Below are positions 12,301-23,600 of a DNA stretch of 64,000 nucleotides, one piece after another. The number at the start of each line of letters is the position of its first letter. The first letter of the stretch is position 1. Source of the stretch: Macrocybe gigantea (taxonomy: Eukaryota > Basidiomycota > Agaricomycetes > Agaricales > Callistosporiaceae); contig SJRY01000228.1 in NCBI GenBank assembly GCA_011319805.1, positions 1,054,001-1,118,000 of the forward strand, in the 5' to 3' direction. The notes under the pieces are model-generated. The model was not told the DNA's origin. It saw only the letters and a program-made list of their open reading frames with translations, and searched no databases. A program made the position numbers and the translations under genes.

Positions 12301-14441
12301 GAGCACAAATCAAGTCGATCTACCCAGCCAGATTGCCACCACTTCCTCTTCGCTTGCAAGCGTTCCGTCGACCTCGAAAGGGTTGCTCCCCCTTCCCCAG
12401 GCAGAGTCGTCGTCTCGGAGGGCATCGACGTTTCGGCGGGTGCCTGCACGAACAGCTCAATCCTCTGCTGCCTCGTCTCCGAGGAGCTCCCGCCAACAGA
12501 CACCATCACATACCCCCACAACTCTATCACAGTCATCCCACGAACCGGCAATTCGACTTTGCATCATGGTGACGACGAGGGTAGCCCTAAGATCGATCCC
12601 CAGAGTCGACCACACCTTTCAACGCCCCCTTCTCCGAACAAGATGCATACGAACATATCGATCGACAGCAACCTTCCGCGTGCTTCGCCACCAACTATGG
12701 CGACTAGTGCCTCCCAACAAAGTTCTACCGCTTCAAGCGCAGGAAAGCAGCCTATTGCTGACATACCACTGAGACACGACTTCTCGCCGACTCCAGCATC
12801 GTCCTTGCGTACCGCTCCCTATCGCCCTGGTTTTCAACCTAAAGGTGTTTATCGCTCACTCACTGACTTTTTCGTCGATCTTCGCAGAACCAGGCAAAAT
12901 GGAGAAGAGGACAGTGGGTTTCGATCGAATTTGAAGAGGATTGAAAGGACAAAATTGGGGAGGAGGCTTGAGAAACTTGTTGCACTTCATTTTCCTGCAT
13001 CTACCATGGAAGTAAAGAACGAGAAAGCGACTTCCAACGGTGATGTTCAGTATCGAAAGCTGTCGCCATCACATGTCAAATCCTCCAGCAACTCTTCAAG
13101 CATTCGGCGATGGTCCTCGATTCTTGATCACGGCATAGGTTCCATGACGTTGTCCGAGGCGGCGGAGGCTTGGAGAACAGCGCTTAGGAGCAATGAGGCA
13201 ACCAATATCCGAGGTTAAGGCCTTCACATATTCTCAATCATCCTGTCTGACTTTCGAGCAGTGGCAGAGCAACGCATCACCCCTTGGCAAGATGACGCGG
13301 AGGCAAATAGATGCCCTTTATGCAAGTGAGCTGTCTTTAAGCCTATCGGCAGCTCTTCTCTAAATTGCTGATGTCTCGGTAGCTCTACCTTTCATCCTAT
13401 AACAAATAGGAAGCATCACTGCCGACTTTGCGGCCAAATTATCTGCTCGCTGCCTCCAAAAGGCCCGCAACGTCCAATGAAATGCTCTCTGCTATTTGTT
13501 GTCGACCCGCAATCTAGTCTTATACAAGAGGTCGAAGAAAGTATTGATTATGGGGTGAAGAAATCGAAGACGTCGATTACGGGCAAGCCCGAACTCAAGC
13601 AATCCGTAGAAGAACAAATGCCCTCCAAAGGTATCCGAATATGTAGGAGCTGTAGGCCAATATTACTGTGGGTCACTCGCTTTTTCAGGATGCTTTCTCT
13701 CACACAAGACTAGACATCAGCAGTACCAAAGGGAGAAAATGGTCCTCCCGACGCTTATCTCATTACACGAGGTAAGCGATATACAGTTGCGGAGACGTTG
13801 ATACAAGCCGACGTGTTTGCGAGGCCTTTGTCAATCTCGAAGATGAGATAGAAGGAATTTTGCCCAGATTTCAGGAGTGCATCATGGACCCTGAGTACGA
13901 GTTCGTCCGCTTGTGTTCTTGGTTATTCATCAACACCATGTCTAGACATCAGTCACTGAAAGAAGCTGCGGCCATTAGGAAACAGCTCCTAGAGGCATTC
14001 TCTCGGTACGACACGTTGGCCAAGCAGATCAAAAGAATACCTTGTCCATCAGGCCCAGGTAGTTCTCAAGAGCATGTTCAGATGGCGATTTTGGCTCGTG
14101 CTACTCTTTTTCTGCAAAAACATATGTTGCCGCTTCAAGTGAGTGCCTGTCGACAGCCGCCAATGACCTAATCTGATACCTTATTTGTGCAGTCTCTGAA
14201 TACTATAGCTCAGAAGTCGCAAAATGCTCCTACTCTGACAAGTCAGGACACCTCACAAGACACTCAAGCCGATAACGATATGGCCTCTGCGTTACAAGCA
14301 CTTCTTGAACAGGAGGCGTTATTGGAATCTTATGTAGAGGAGGCGAAGGCACGCAGGAAATTCGAGGATGTTACGACTTTACGTACAAATCTCGCAGAAA
14401 TTAGACGAGAGATCGACAAATTAGTTCATAGTGATAATTGA
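12301..14441 (+). CDS. FYVE zinc-finger Rab effector, rabenosyn-5/Pep7(Vac1)-like endosomal tether
   Basis: About 600 residues. A long Ser/Pro-rich disordered N-terminus is followed by a conserved patch GVYRSLTDFFVDLRRTRQ. The FYVE domain comes next: two CxxC pairs, the signature RKHHCRLCG (about 13,410), and a late CRSC near 13,650. The PI3P-binding RKHHCR block is complete. Downstream are helical segments (HQSLKEAAAIRKQLLEAFSRYDTLAKQI; LLEQEALLESYVEEAKARRKFEDV) resembling the Rab-binding coiled coils of rabenosyn and Pep7. The role is docking of Golgi- or plasma-membrane-derived vesicles to early endosomes with Rab5/Vps45. Frame changes near 12,549: either one base is missing in GGC(C)AAT or a 53-nt intron with a weak donor (GTCATC...GGGTAG) is removed. 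A transposon-like element begins only 15 bp after the stop. Confidence 0.82.
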
Positions 14442-14456
14442 TGTCTCTGGCCTTTA

Positions 14457-14499
14457 CTAACACCGCACCCCACATCGGACGGGCACCACTTTTCGAACA
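14457..14499 (+). repeat. Left terminal inverted repeat (43 bp)
   Basis: Matches the reverse complement of 15322-15364 at 42 of 43 positions; the mismatch is in the inner part (CACTTTT versus CACCTTT). Preceded by the dinucleotide TA. Confidence 0.92.
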
Positions 14500-14687
14500 G
14501 TCACACAGTGACAGGTGACATGTTTGAACTCCGCTCGGCCCAGCGCTCGGACACTGAGGATGAGAACAATATACCCCCGGAATGGATGAGGGGATGGGTC
14601 ATTGATTATGTGATACTATACGGAATTGTTCACTTCTATCAAAATTATGCTGTGGTCTAACTAGTAATGCCATGGATTAAGATCTGT

Positions 14688-15047
14688 TTAGTGAGGAAAA
14701 TGGTATTGGACCGGAAGTGCTGCCTGACGACCCTCTGCATACACGCGCAGTTCTGCGGATGAATAGGGTAAGCCCATGCTGGAACGATGCTTGACCCACT
14801 CGAGTAGAGTTTGCTCCTGTTCTGGTGAGAGCAATTGCTGGGCTTTCTTAGCCCCTTGTGATGATTCGTGACACCCCTTCGCCCTGTCAGAGAGTGCTGA
14901 GAGTGGAATCTGTGGTTCTATTAGAATGGATAATGACTCTCATGTCCAAGCACTCACCCCTGTTGCTGCTGCAGCTTTCTGAAAGCTTCCGTATGCTCCA
15001 CTAGAAATGCACTTCAATGAGTCCTGTATGCGTTTAGTTGGGATCAT
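14688..15047 (-). pseudogene. CENP-B/pogo-type helix-turn-helix fragment inside the TIR element
   Basis: Begins MIPTKRIQDSLKCISSGAYG at 15047. It is spliced by a GTGAGT...CCACAG intron of about 48 nt and continues ATGIPLSALSDRAKG...QLLSPEQEQTLLEWV...MGLPYSSAEL to a stop at 14688. This is the Psq-type helix-turn-helix followed by the start of a CENP-B-type DNA-binding domain, known from pogo/Fot1 transposases and CENP-B. The protein ends about where the second half of that domain begins. No DDE nuclease is encoded. It may be a dead remnant or a small DNA-binding protein able to recognise related elements. The intron is canonical and the frame is open throughout, so expression is possible. Confidence 0.75.
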
Positions 15048-15321
15048 TCGACCGTCGATCACGATGCCTAGTGGAAGTGCGCGCAGCGGGCATGGGAGGC
15101 AGGCAGACGCGACGCGACCAAGGACACGACACAAATTGCTCCCTTTCCTTTTTGGGAAATGAAACTCCGACTCGGCATTCGTCGGCAGGCGTGACAACTT
15201 GGGTCTTTCACAAATTGCATTCTATATGATACTGACACCTGGAAGATGATTATAGACTATAGTAGGTGTCGTCTAGCGAGTTCGGTGCAGACTGAACCAA
15301 AATGTAGTGAGATATTCGAGG

Positions 15322-15364
15322 TGTTCGAAAGGTGGTGCCCGTCCGATGTGGGGTGCGGTGTTAG
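15322..15364 (-). repeat. Right terminal inverted repeat (43 bp)
   Basis: Reverse-complement partner of the left repeat; ends in GGTGTTAG and is followed by TA at 15365-15366. Confidence 0.92.
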
Positions 15365-15424
15365 TATTGGTAGCATTGCATTACATAACAGGTGATAGCT
15401 TAGTGTCCAAGCCTAACCGCACAT

Positions 15425-15955
15425 ATGGACAGAATCTCAGGACAAGGGGAATCAACGCCCCAGAATCATTCAGATGCGGAGGCTAAACGTCAAGAGGAGG
15501 ACGAAATCAGACGGGATCTTATGTCGAGAGTCCTGGACCCTGCGGCACGCGAAAGACGTATGTGAACGGATGCTGTTGAGCGCTACCCTTGTGCTCACCT
15601 ATTGCGAAACCAAGTCTCCCGAATCGCGCTTGTTAGTCCAGAACGCTCGAAGCAAATTGAGAGCATACTACTAAAGATGGCTCAATCGGGGCAATTACGG
15701 GGACGAGTCACTGAGAACCAACTTATCGAGTTACTGGAGCAGGTGCGTAGATGCAGTCGAGACCCGAAAAATGCCATTCAGCCTCCTTTTCATAGATGGA
15801 ACAATCTCGAGGTAGGAAGGCAGGGTCTGGAGGATCGGGAATCGTGGTAGGTTGACATGGTAGTACAGATAAGGGCTGCTAATCATTCATTTACTTCCTA
15901 CCGACAGTATCAACGGAGAAAAGATGTGGATGATGATCTTGACCTTGATATCTGA
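15425..15955 (+). CDS. PDCD5 (TFAR19)-family DNA-binding protein
   Basis: Four exons spliced here give a protein of about 120 residues: an acidic N-terminus, then EAKRQEEDEIRRDLMSRVLDPAARERLSRIALVSPERSKQIESILLKMAQSGQLRGRVTENQLIELLEQ, and the C-terminal YQRRKDVDDDLDLDI. This covers the whole length of the family, including the conserved RVLDPAARERLSRIALV core and the tail with the RR..DDD motif. Family members are small three-helix-bundle proteins, related to archaeal homologues and the yeast Ymr074c protein, and have been linked to apoptosis and TRiC/prefoldin function. It starts about 60 bp right of the TIR element and converges with PAN2. Confidence 0.9.
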
Positions 15956-16033
15956 CAATCGACTCATCCAATATTGTGTGGAAGTCGCGCGCAAGTGATA
16001 TGATAAGTGCGCGTTAAATAAACCTATAACATT

Positions 16034-19000
16034 TCATTCCTGCCAAGTCCCTAGTCTCCTCATTATATTTCCTGGTGTTGGTACAATAAGGCCTGGATCA
16101 AGCACTAACAAAGACGATGCCGGCAGTGAAGTTGCAAGTCCTTCATCAGTCGGAGTGGAAGAGCGTTGATCTTTCTCTGCATCATTTTCTCGCAAGTCTG
16201 GTGCTGGCGGGGGCTTGTAGTTCTGCATCTCGATCAGCATTTTCAGTTCAAGGTCATCCTTTCGATGTCTCACCATTTGCCGGCCCTCCTTGTACAGTTC
16301 CTCGAGTTGAGTATCAAAAATACCTTGTTCCGAGAGTGTCTGATAGGCCTTGTATAGATAAAGGGCGGATCGTGCATCTTCGATCGAATCGTGCATATCG
16401 GTTTGTATGTGCTGATGCAGGACATACCATGACAGGAATCGCAGTGATAGGCGACGCTGTCTCGCTTTCAGGAAATACAAATCCACAGTGTCTTTGACCT
16501 GTCCGGGCGGTACAAAAATGTCTGATCACCCTCGCATGCGTTTGACGTCATGTTAGCTGGGGAAAAAAAAAAAACTTACTGATGATGCGAAAGTCTTTTG
16601 ATAGACCATGTCCAATAAAGACACATCCACGATCGACGAGGAGACGTAACTTTTTATATACAACCTTCAACGGAGTAAGCGTATGGCGAGAAAGGTTGGG
16701 ATCTAGGTCGCCGACTAGTAGGACTAGTCAGAACACTTCATGTATGACGCAGCCAAGCTCACATTTGATGCCGGAATATTCAGTCAAATAATCGACGATA
16801 ACTTCACTAGTATGTATGTGGTCGTCGATGAACGGAACGCCCTGCTTCGGTCCATCACCCCGCAGCACGGAAACGCGAGCAAGACTGAGTCGCGCTGGGC
16901 GGATGACCTTGTTGCTTCCATCTGATCGATATTCCGTCTCCTCCTAGTAAGTTAAGTTAGCTATGTTAGTAGACGGAGATGCCAAAAGAAATGTTGAAGA
17001 CCTGTTGCATCAGCACGAACTCGGCATCAATAGCAGCTGTCCGTGGCAGTTCGCCAGGCTGAAGAAGTTCATGCCTTACAAGCTTTGCGTCTCGGTTTCT
17101 GGAGAAATATAAACGTCGGGAGATAGTGATACGAAATCTAAGATTACCGTGAAATCGAAGTGTCAATACTGAGTATCGCCGGATCGATGTCGTAAGAGAG
17201 GCGACTGAGATCGAGGAGTTGGTCTATATTGGCCCGCTCAAGGTAAATAATGGCAGGCACCTAAGGGAAAGTTTCATAGCAAAGTCAGGGGCCGAAGGGA
17301 GATTCACCAACCTTCCATTTGTCAGGAAAGCTCAGCGCTTCTTTCTCTGAAATATTTTCGACCATGAAGTCATTGAAGATGAACCATGGGCTTGACAAAT
17401 CTTCTCGATGTTCGGCTTCAGGAACTGTTACAGATGTCAGTTTTGTTGGTCAACTCGTGGCCAGCTAAAAGTAGTGCCTTTGACGATAGCGACGAGGTGC
17501 GACCGATTGTCCCCCGCTTTGACTTGTACAACGATCGCCTGTGAAGAATTTTAGTTTGTAACTGACATGAGAAGCATCAAGTACTTACCCTAACTGTATA
17601 ACACAGCGAAGAATCGTCAGGAGGCGAGTCCCCAAAGCTCAGATTGACATGAGGTCTGAGAAAAGTTTGCCCTCGCACGTCCAACCAAAGGGAATGCGTG
17701 TCGTCATTGTAAACACATGCATTCACAGCCAGAATTGGAGGTAGTTGATTCAGACGAGTCAGGCGTTGAGATGTAAAAACGGCGACCTTGTTACAGGACT
17801 GGCATGTAGCCTTATGGCTTGTGCGTCGCGTTAATGACTGGACGAGTATCTGGCCGAAGTCTATGTTGTCACTGGGAGACGCCTAGACGAATTTTGTTGG
17901 TCGGCAGGAATCTGAATGGCCGGATGCAAACCTTCCGAGGATATGACAAATCCACTATATATGTCATGTTCTGCTTGTCTCGTGTTGCTTGACAGTTCTG
18001 ACATGTCATGACGCTCGTCCCGGCAATTCCGAGTAACTGGGAAAAGAGCGGCGATGTAGCAGGTCGGTCAGAACCCTTCACCAATGAAAGGTCGTCTGCA
18101 AAGGTGTTCGCCTCGGAATTCAGGTGATCAATCAGAAATCTGTGAAATGTCTGGATCTTATGCGCATAATCAACTTCTGCTACATCTCTTCCATAATCGA
18201 CCAATTCAATTGCATTGGACGCTGGCGATTGTTAGTATATGATAGATCCTGAGTAACACAATGTACCTTGTGCCAGAACACCGACGGTTTTGCAGAAGTT
18301 ACTTGACTGACAATTGATACCCCGAGCATCCTCCAGCATGCGAACGACAAAACCTAATTCGCATAAAAGGCAGTGTTCTCGTTCACAATTTGTTGTGATA
18401 TGGGACTTGGCCAGCTGACGAATAGGAACAACGGAATGCATGACTTGTAGCACAGAGTTGGTGTACGAATTAAGTATGTGTGTTTCCAACCCGCTGAATT
18501 GTGTCTTATTATAGAACCTGTCACCGAGAGTTAGTGGTACAATACGATTAACACAAGACAACCATCCTCACCCAAAATCAAAGTCTTCAACGCCAAATTT
18601 TGAATATTCTATCTCGACTCGTCTATATAGACGAGGAACATTGAAATTAGAGTAATCGAGTCCACGGTGATCAGGATCCGTCTATTTTGGGGACGATGAT
18701 AAAATTTGCCACGCAAAGACGTGCAAAATAACGCACTTCGATCTTTCGAGACTTTCCGCTCCTAAACCGGGCCTGCGTTTGGGATTCGGGCGAAACTACA
18801 TTACGACGTCCTCTTAATTCGGTGGGGAGAGCGGCGTATGCAACATTGTCTTTCATTTTCATGGATTCCAATATTTGAGGAGGAATTGATTGGGGTGCAG
18901 GGTAAGTTGGTGACATTGAAATCAGGCGGGAACTCCATGCCGACAACAACGGTTCATCATAATAAGGCAGCCCAATGCTATTCAACGGCCTGGGGATGTT

Positions 19001-20197
19001 TGTTGATACACGTTAGTTCAAGATACCGATAGAATTCAAGTCCTACGTTGGATCCGTCCAATCGATGTCAGGCAACGGCGCGGGAATATCTGGCCAGTTG
19101 ATGGGCTTTCCATCAAACCCATTGAAAGTCGTTTGGCCTTCCGCTTGCGTGAGAAGGTGTATGAAGCCTTCTGCGTCACCGAAGGCCATGTAAGAGGCTG
19201 TGGGTGAAACTGATATAGACGTGACGTAGGAAGACAAATCGAGCTAAGCAGCCCATGAGTTCGTCCAAGCAATGTTCCCGAGAGATTGTGACGTGCCTGG
19301 TAGAATTCGTTCGTAGCTGCTGGATTTAGAATGTCGACGACGTTGATCAAGCCCTGATTAGACACTACCACAACCGTTGACGTTCTTGTCGGGACAGCAT
19401 GAATAAATGCGGGCCCGGATGGAAATGGAATTGGAGGTAAGGGCCGAGAAAGTAGCCGTAGGTCATAAACCTTGACCAAAGGGTCGGGGAAAGGGCGAGA
19501 CTGTCTGAAAGTATAGATAAGACAACATTCTAATTCAGTTTCTGCTTCAGCCAACCTTTCGGAGAGTCCGATAGTAAGGGCGAAATTGCCAACTGTTTGC
19601 AGGCCTTGTATCCCACTGGGGTGTGCTTTGGTGAGAAGGCTTGTCAGTCCAGATCGCGGGTCGTGACTTCGTATATAACCATCTGAAGAGCCGGAAAGTA
19701 ATAATGAACCGGAGGATTGCAGATGTGTGACGGGAGCCGGTAAAGAAGTTTGGCGAATAATCTTTCCGGCGGACGAGTTTATGAATAGCATCTGCATGTC
19801 GGTAGTAGACGCTGCCACTAGATTAGAATCTGGAGTATTTGAAAACGTTTGAATGTCGGGTGAGTCGCTATGGACGAAAAGCTGAGTTCCTGCTAAGAAG
19901 GAGGGCTGGAAGGCCGTACTGGGTGAACCACTTATTCATGCCACCTTTTGTCCATGTTCCCAGACGTCGAGCAGCAGCCCTGAGGTAAGTATCGCCTGGT
20001 AAAATCTTTTCCACTGGTGTACCGTCGCTAACAGGAAAGGAGACACCTCGCACACCGCGAGCGCCATAATAGCCCGTCACGTTTCCTGCACCGGAACCCA
20101 CCCAAATTATATCGGAAACGGGATCGAAAGATAGGGCCGTCACTGCCTGCGGAAAACTGGACGTCGATATGGGCGTTATAGGGTGGTAAGAAGACAT
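16034..20197 (-). CDS. PAN2: Pan2, catalytic subunit of the Pan2-Pan3 poly(A) deadenylase
   Basis: About 12 exons. The N-terminus (from [11 protein letters not shown] at 20197) forms a WD40-type propeller ([50 protein letters not shown]). Next come a catalytically dead ubiquitin-hydrolase-like domain ([35 protein letters not shown]) and the DEDD 3'-exonuclease with the first acidic motif IDAEFV near 17,025. The second region is [22 protein letters not shown] and the final helix [15 protein letters not shown] (histidine-aspartate motif MHDSIEDA near 16,385). The enzyme performs the first phase of mRNA poly(A) shortening in the cytoplasm with Pan3. A run of 12 A (16563-16574) lies in an intron. 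The tail after the nuclease is Asp/Pro-rich. Confidence 0.95.
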
Positions 20198-20281
20198 CTT
20201 AGCCTAGTTTTGAACATGCGCTCAACATAGGTCGAATGCACTCTGCCAGGTGTGGTATCTGAGCTGAAATACATTACATAA

Positions 20282-21849
20282 TCAAACATGAGTTTCGACG
20301 AACTTCCCCCATCGTTCAATAACAGGTTTCACTATGAGCTCCCATTCCTGACCTTTCATTCTATTTCCAGGGAATTTCTTGAATTCAAATATTTCTCTGT
20401 GTACGGCACCGCAGTCGACACAAGGGACCCTTTCAATTGCCGTGCCGCTGGCTTTACTGCCTTTGAGGTCGCCTGCAGACTGATTCCGTGGTGTATGATG
20501 GGGCCATCTGGGTTCAAGGTATACGGCCGTCACGGATAGATCTGCCAGTTCCAGATGAACAAGGCGCTCTATAACCTTTGCGGTCAAGACCCATATCAAG
20601 AAACTCAATACGTCCACTCGGTAAACTCACCCAATCGATGACACCATGGTCCCTTAGATCCCGCTTGAACCCGTCCTTTCAACAAGCTCGGGTCATCCGT
20701 TTCGCTCGATTCTACTCTTCCTGGATACCATCCTCTTAATACTTGCTCAGCGGAACCACATTGCTTGCCCCATTGGTCAATCCTCTTGATAAGATTGACC
20801 GCTCGACCGACTTTCAATTTGACAATGGTGGATGATTTCGAATCCGCTTTCGACTCTAACCTCGGTCAGGTGGTCAATGAATGCATCGCGATCATATTAG
20901 AAAGAAACAAGACGGCCTACCTCTGATCTCAAATGTGTATATATATCCTGTAACATCTGAACGTGAATGAGGCTTCTCCATTTCTACTCGCAGGGCGACT
21001 TGTGTTTCTGGTCGGAGATAGCCAGGTATCCATTCTACATAGCCGGTCAGTTGACTAGGTGGAGCCGTCGATATCTAAGACTGACCATTGAATTTAACCC
21101 AGTCTCCGGTCTTCCTGCTGTAATATCCTGTTGGGTGAAGGAGCTCTTTCATGTGTTGAAAACAAAATCTTTCTAGATTGGGCCCTTGGTCATCGTTTTT
21201 CATCATGTCATCCAGAGCAGTTCCGCGCTTCACTAAACGCGTACAGCGTTTGCCGGCTTTTGTGACACCAGAACATTGCGATGAAGCGGATTGAGAATAC
21301 CGAGGGGCCTTCGGAGCTATTAGTTCGCCCGACTCATTTGAAGCTGTGCTTCGGGCGGACACAACAGAGTTAGATGACACTATTGAAGGTGTAGCAATCT
21401 GTGTGCTCGGACTCCAAGGTTGAGGAAAGTGTGGGGAATGGGTGTCTGGTTCATGCAGTCCCAAGGCTATTTGCATCGTCAAGGAGTGCTGGGGGGTCGG
21501 CATTGGTATTGGCATTTGCTGTGACGGCCCGGAGGTGGATGATTTCGATTGACGCGATGCTGCATTGTCTGAAGTAGGTTGAGGTTTGAAGCCACCGACG
21601 AAGCGAACATCCGCTTGATATGGATGGAAATCGGAGACATTTAATGCGTCAAAAGATTGGATGAAACTCGCGTAAGTTGGATCCTGAATTGTATTGCTTG
21701 GACTGTCGCCTGTCCCAGGCGTATGCTTATGTTGCGGGTTCTTGTTCTAAACCGGTGGGGGAATGAGTTATGATCGAAATGATCAGTCAGCCAAGGCCGA
21801 GCCGCACCTTGGAAGTAAGTTTGTGAAAAAAACTCTGCTTTAATCCCAT
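20282..21849 (-). CDS. GIY-YIG superfamily protein (T5orf172 / DUF1766, Mug113-like) with Cys-rich leader
   Basis: Starts MGLKQSFFHKLTSK at 21849. A Ser/Pro-rich region (SPSNTIQDPTYASFIQSFDALNVSD) follows, then a Cys/His motif CSGVTKAGKRCTR...RFCFQH and GYYSRKTGDWVKF. The C-terminal half contains KVGRAVNLIKRIDQWGKQCGS, the core of the T5orf172 variant of the GIY-YIG nuclease fold, then a Cys pair (CVDC) and FKKFPG. Related fungal proteins include S. pombe Mug113. The biochemical role is unknown; a nuclease-like function is an inference from the fold. At least four introns. Lies 84 bp upstream of PAN2 on the same strand. Confidence 0.8.
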
Positions 21850-22220
21850 TGTCTCTTGAGAGGAGCTGGAAATCACAAAAAATCCGATCTGCTATATATA
21901 CGCAAATTCACCTCTAATTCCGTTGCGTGGCGTGCTGTTCACACAGAAAAGCGGTGCCACCGCCAACCCACCGTCATCCACGTGATGTACGTTGCTTTGG
22001 CCTAGTTGCTTTTTAACGATAGATTCTTCCATTTGCCCTCACCGTGAGCAAGGTATGTTGGTCCTTCCCTTTGCACTGCTTTGAAGATGAAATGCACTGG
22101 GCCCTGATATCCTGATGCACTGCATAACGCTCGAAGAGCGGCGGCTTAGAAACCCGTGGACTGACCTTCATCTATTCAATCACCTTTGACTTGATATGTT
22201 CTCATTGGTTTATTGCCAGG
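21850..22220. promoter_or_regulatory. Divergent promoter region, GIY-YIG gene / LCP5
   Basis: 371 bp between divergent starts. A TATATATA-type box (about 21,892-21,899) lies roughly 45 bp upstream of the minus-strand start. A pyrimidine-rich stretch precedes the plus-strand start. No coding signal seen. Confidence 0.4.
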
Positions 22221-23451
22221 ATGGAGAGCGTCTCTTATGAGAAAGAGATTGCAAATGCAGTCAACGACATTGCAAATAGTGTGTCAGCTGTGCGAGAAGT
22301 TTTGAAGTCTCTTCGACAGAAGTGAGTCTCATTTATTTGTGGTTGACGACGTTGCTGATGCGTCTTAAGTGGCTCTCAATTGGATACTCGAGAAGGAATA
22401 TCGCTACTTTCTCTCAAACAACACATCTTAATCTCTTATCTTCAATCCCTCTTACTTTTGACCTGCCGCCGCGCTGTTGGCGATACCCTCCTTACTCGGA
22501 CGTTCCCTACCGCACCATTTTCTGCTTTGAATCGCCCAGAACGCGGATCTGGTTCTGGTGATTTGGTTGATCTTATGTTGGAGGATCGCATTATCCTTGA
22601 GAAAGTGAAATCCCTGGAGGCGAAGATGCGTTACCAGATCGACAAGCTCATTAAACTGGGGAGCCAAGTAGCCGAAACGCCCTTGCCCGATTCTGGTACT
22701 TAGTTCCAGTTGGTTGGCCTCGTCTTTACTGACGTTTATAACATTAGATCCCCTGTCGTACAGACCAAATCCTCAAAATCTTGTTCACCCTGGGGCTACG
22801 GGTGGCCAAGCTGATCAATCCCACGATCGACCATACGACTCTTCGGACAACGATGATGACATTTATCGTCCCCCTAGGGTGGCGGCTATGCCGTATACTG
22901 AGAAGTCATCTCGGACTCAAAAGGATCGTCAAAAGTTACCGTCCGCTCTCGCTAGTTTAGCCCTCGATCCATCCCGTCCCCACGCCGAGACTGCGGCTGG
23001 TTTAGGTTCCGCTCCTGCGGCGGCCTCAGGTCGCGTCGCGGAATTGCGACACATGACTGAATATGAGGAGGAAAACTTCACTAGACTTGTTATGAAAAAG
23101 CGCGATGCCAAGAGAAGAGCTCGTGATGAAGAGGATCTCGCTTTAGGAGCTGGTCTTCTGTCGTCTCATCGCACCAGGCGACGAGCAGGTGACCTACAAG
23201 ATGAATTCGATGATGTGCTCAAGAGCATCAGCCGACCGAATAATGGAATGGGCGGTGGCACAGATGGTTACGAGGAGCTACGCCACAAGGGAAGAAAGGA
23301 ACAAGTGCTAACGCGGAGTCGTAAGGGACTCCGCGTCAGGAAGGTGACTGACGCCTTTGATGGAGAAGGTCAGAGTGATGGGCGAAGGAAGCGAAGTCGG
23401 TTCGAGTTGGAAAGGAAGGCCATGAAGAAGAAAGTGTCTGCGCGGAAATAG
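22221..23451 (+). CDS. LCP5: Neuroguidin/Lcp5, Sas10-C1D family small-subunit processome factor
   Basis: Three exons. MESVSYEKEIANAVNDIANSVSAVREVLKSLRQK and KQHILISYLQSLLLLTCRRAVGD form the N-terminal Sas10/Utp3/C1D helical domain. VDLMLEDRIILEKVKSLEAKMRYQIDKLIKL completes it. The C-terminal half has the family motif SYRPNPQNL, an acidic block, RPPRVAAMPYTE and the basic MKKRDAKRRARDEEDLALGAG, ending in Lys/Arg clusters (nucleolar targeting). Lcp5 binds U3 snoRNA and is needed for 18S rRNA maturation; it also contacts exosome factors in some species. Introns are 50-60 nt, and the splice at 22,694 restores D-PLSYRPN precisely. Start chosen at the first ATG, which begins the conserved helix. 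Confidence 0.92.
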
Positions 23452-23600
23452 GTCATGTCCTCCTTAGTTCTATCGATGTATGTAGCTGGACACAACGGAA
23501 GAGTGTCCCTGTCGTATCACGTGACCATCATTTGCATTGACATCGTGACGTTGAGCGCCGTGCGGAAAGCTTTGCACGTCCCATTGCCACTGAGTCGACT

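Larger units (their letters stand above)
14457..15364. mobile_element. Short DNA transposon / MITE-like element (Tc1-mariner/pogo type) with 43-bp TIRs and TA duplication
   Basis: The first 43 bases (14457-14499, starting CTAACACCGCACCCC) are the reverse complement of 15322-15364 with a single mismatch. Both ends are directly flanked by TA (14455-14456 and 15365-15366), the target duplication of Tc1/mariner-superfamily elements. Total length 908 bp. The inside carries a minus-strand spliced gene piece for a CENP-B-type helix-turn-helix, the DNA-binding half of a pogo/Fot1-like transposase, but no DDE catalytic region. It is therefore non-autonomous: an internally deleted relative of a full element. 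The high TIR identity suggests a fairly recent insertion. It lies between the FYVE gene and PDCD5. Confidence 0.88.
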
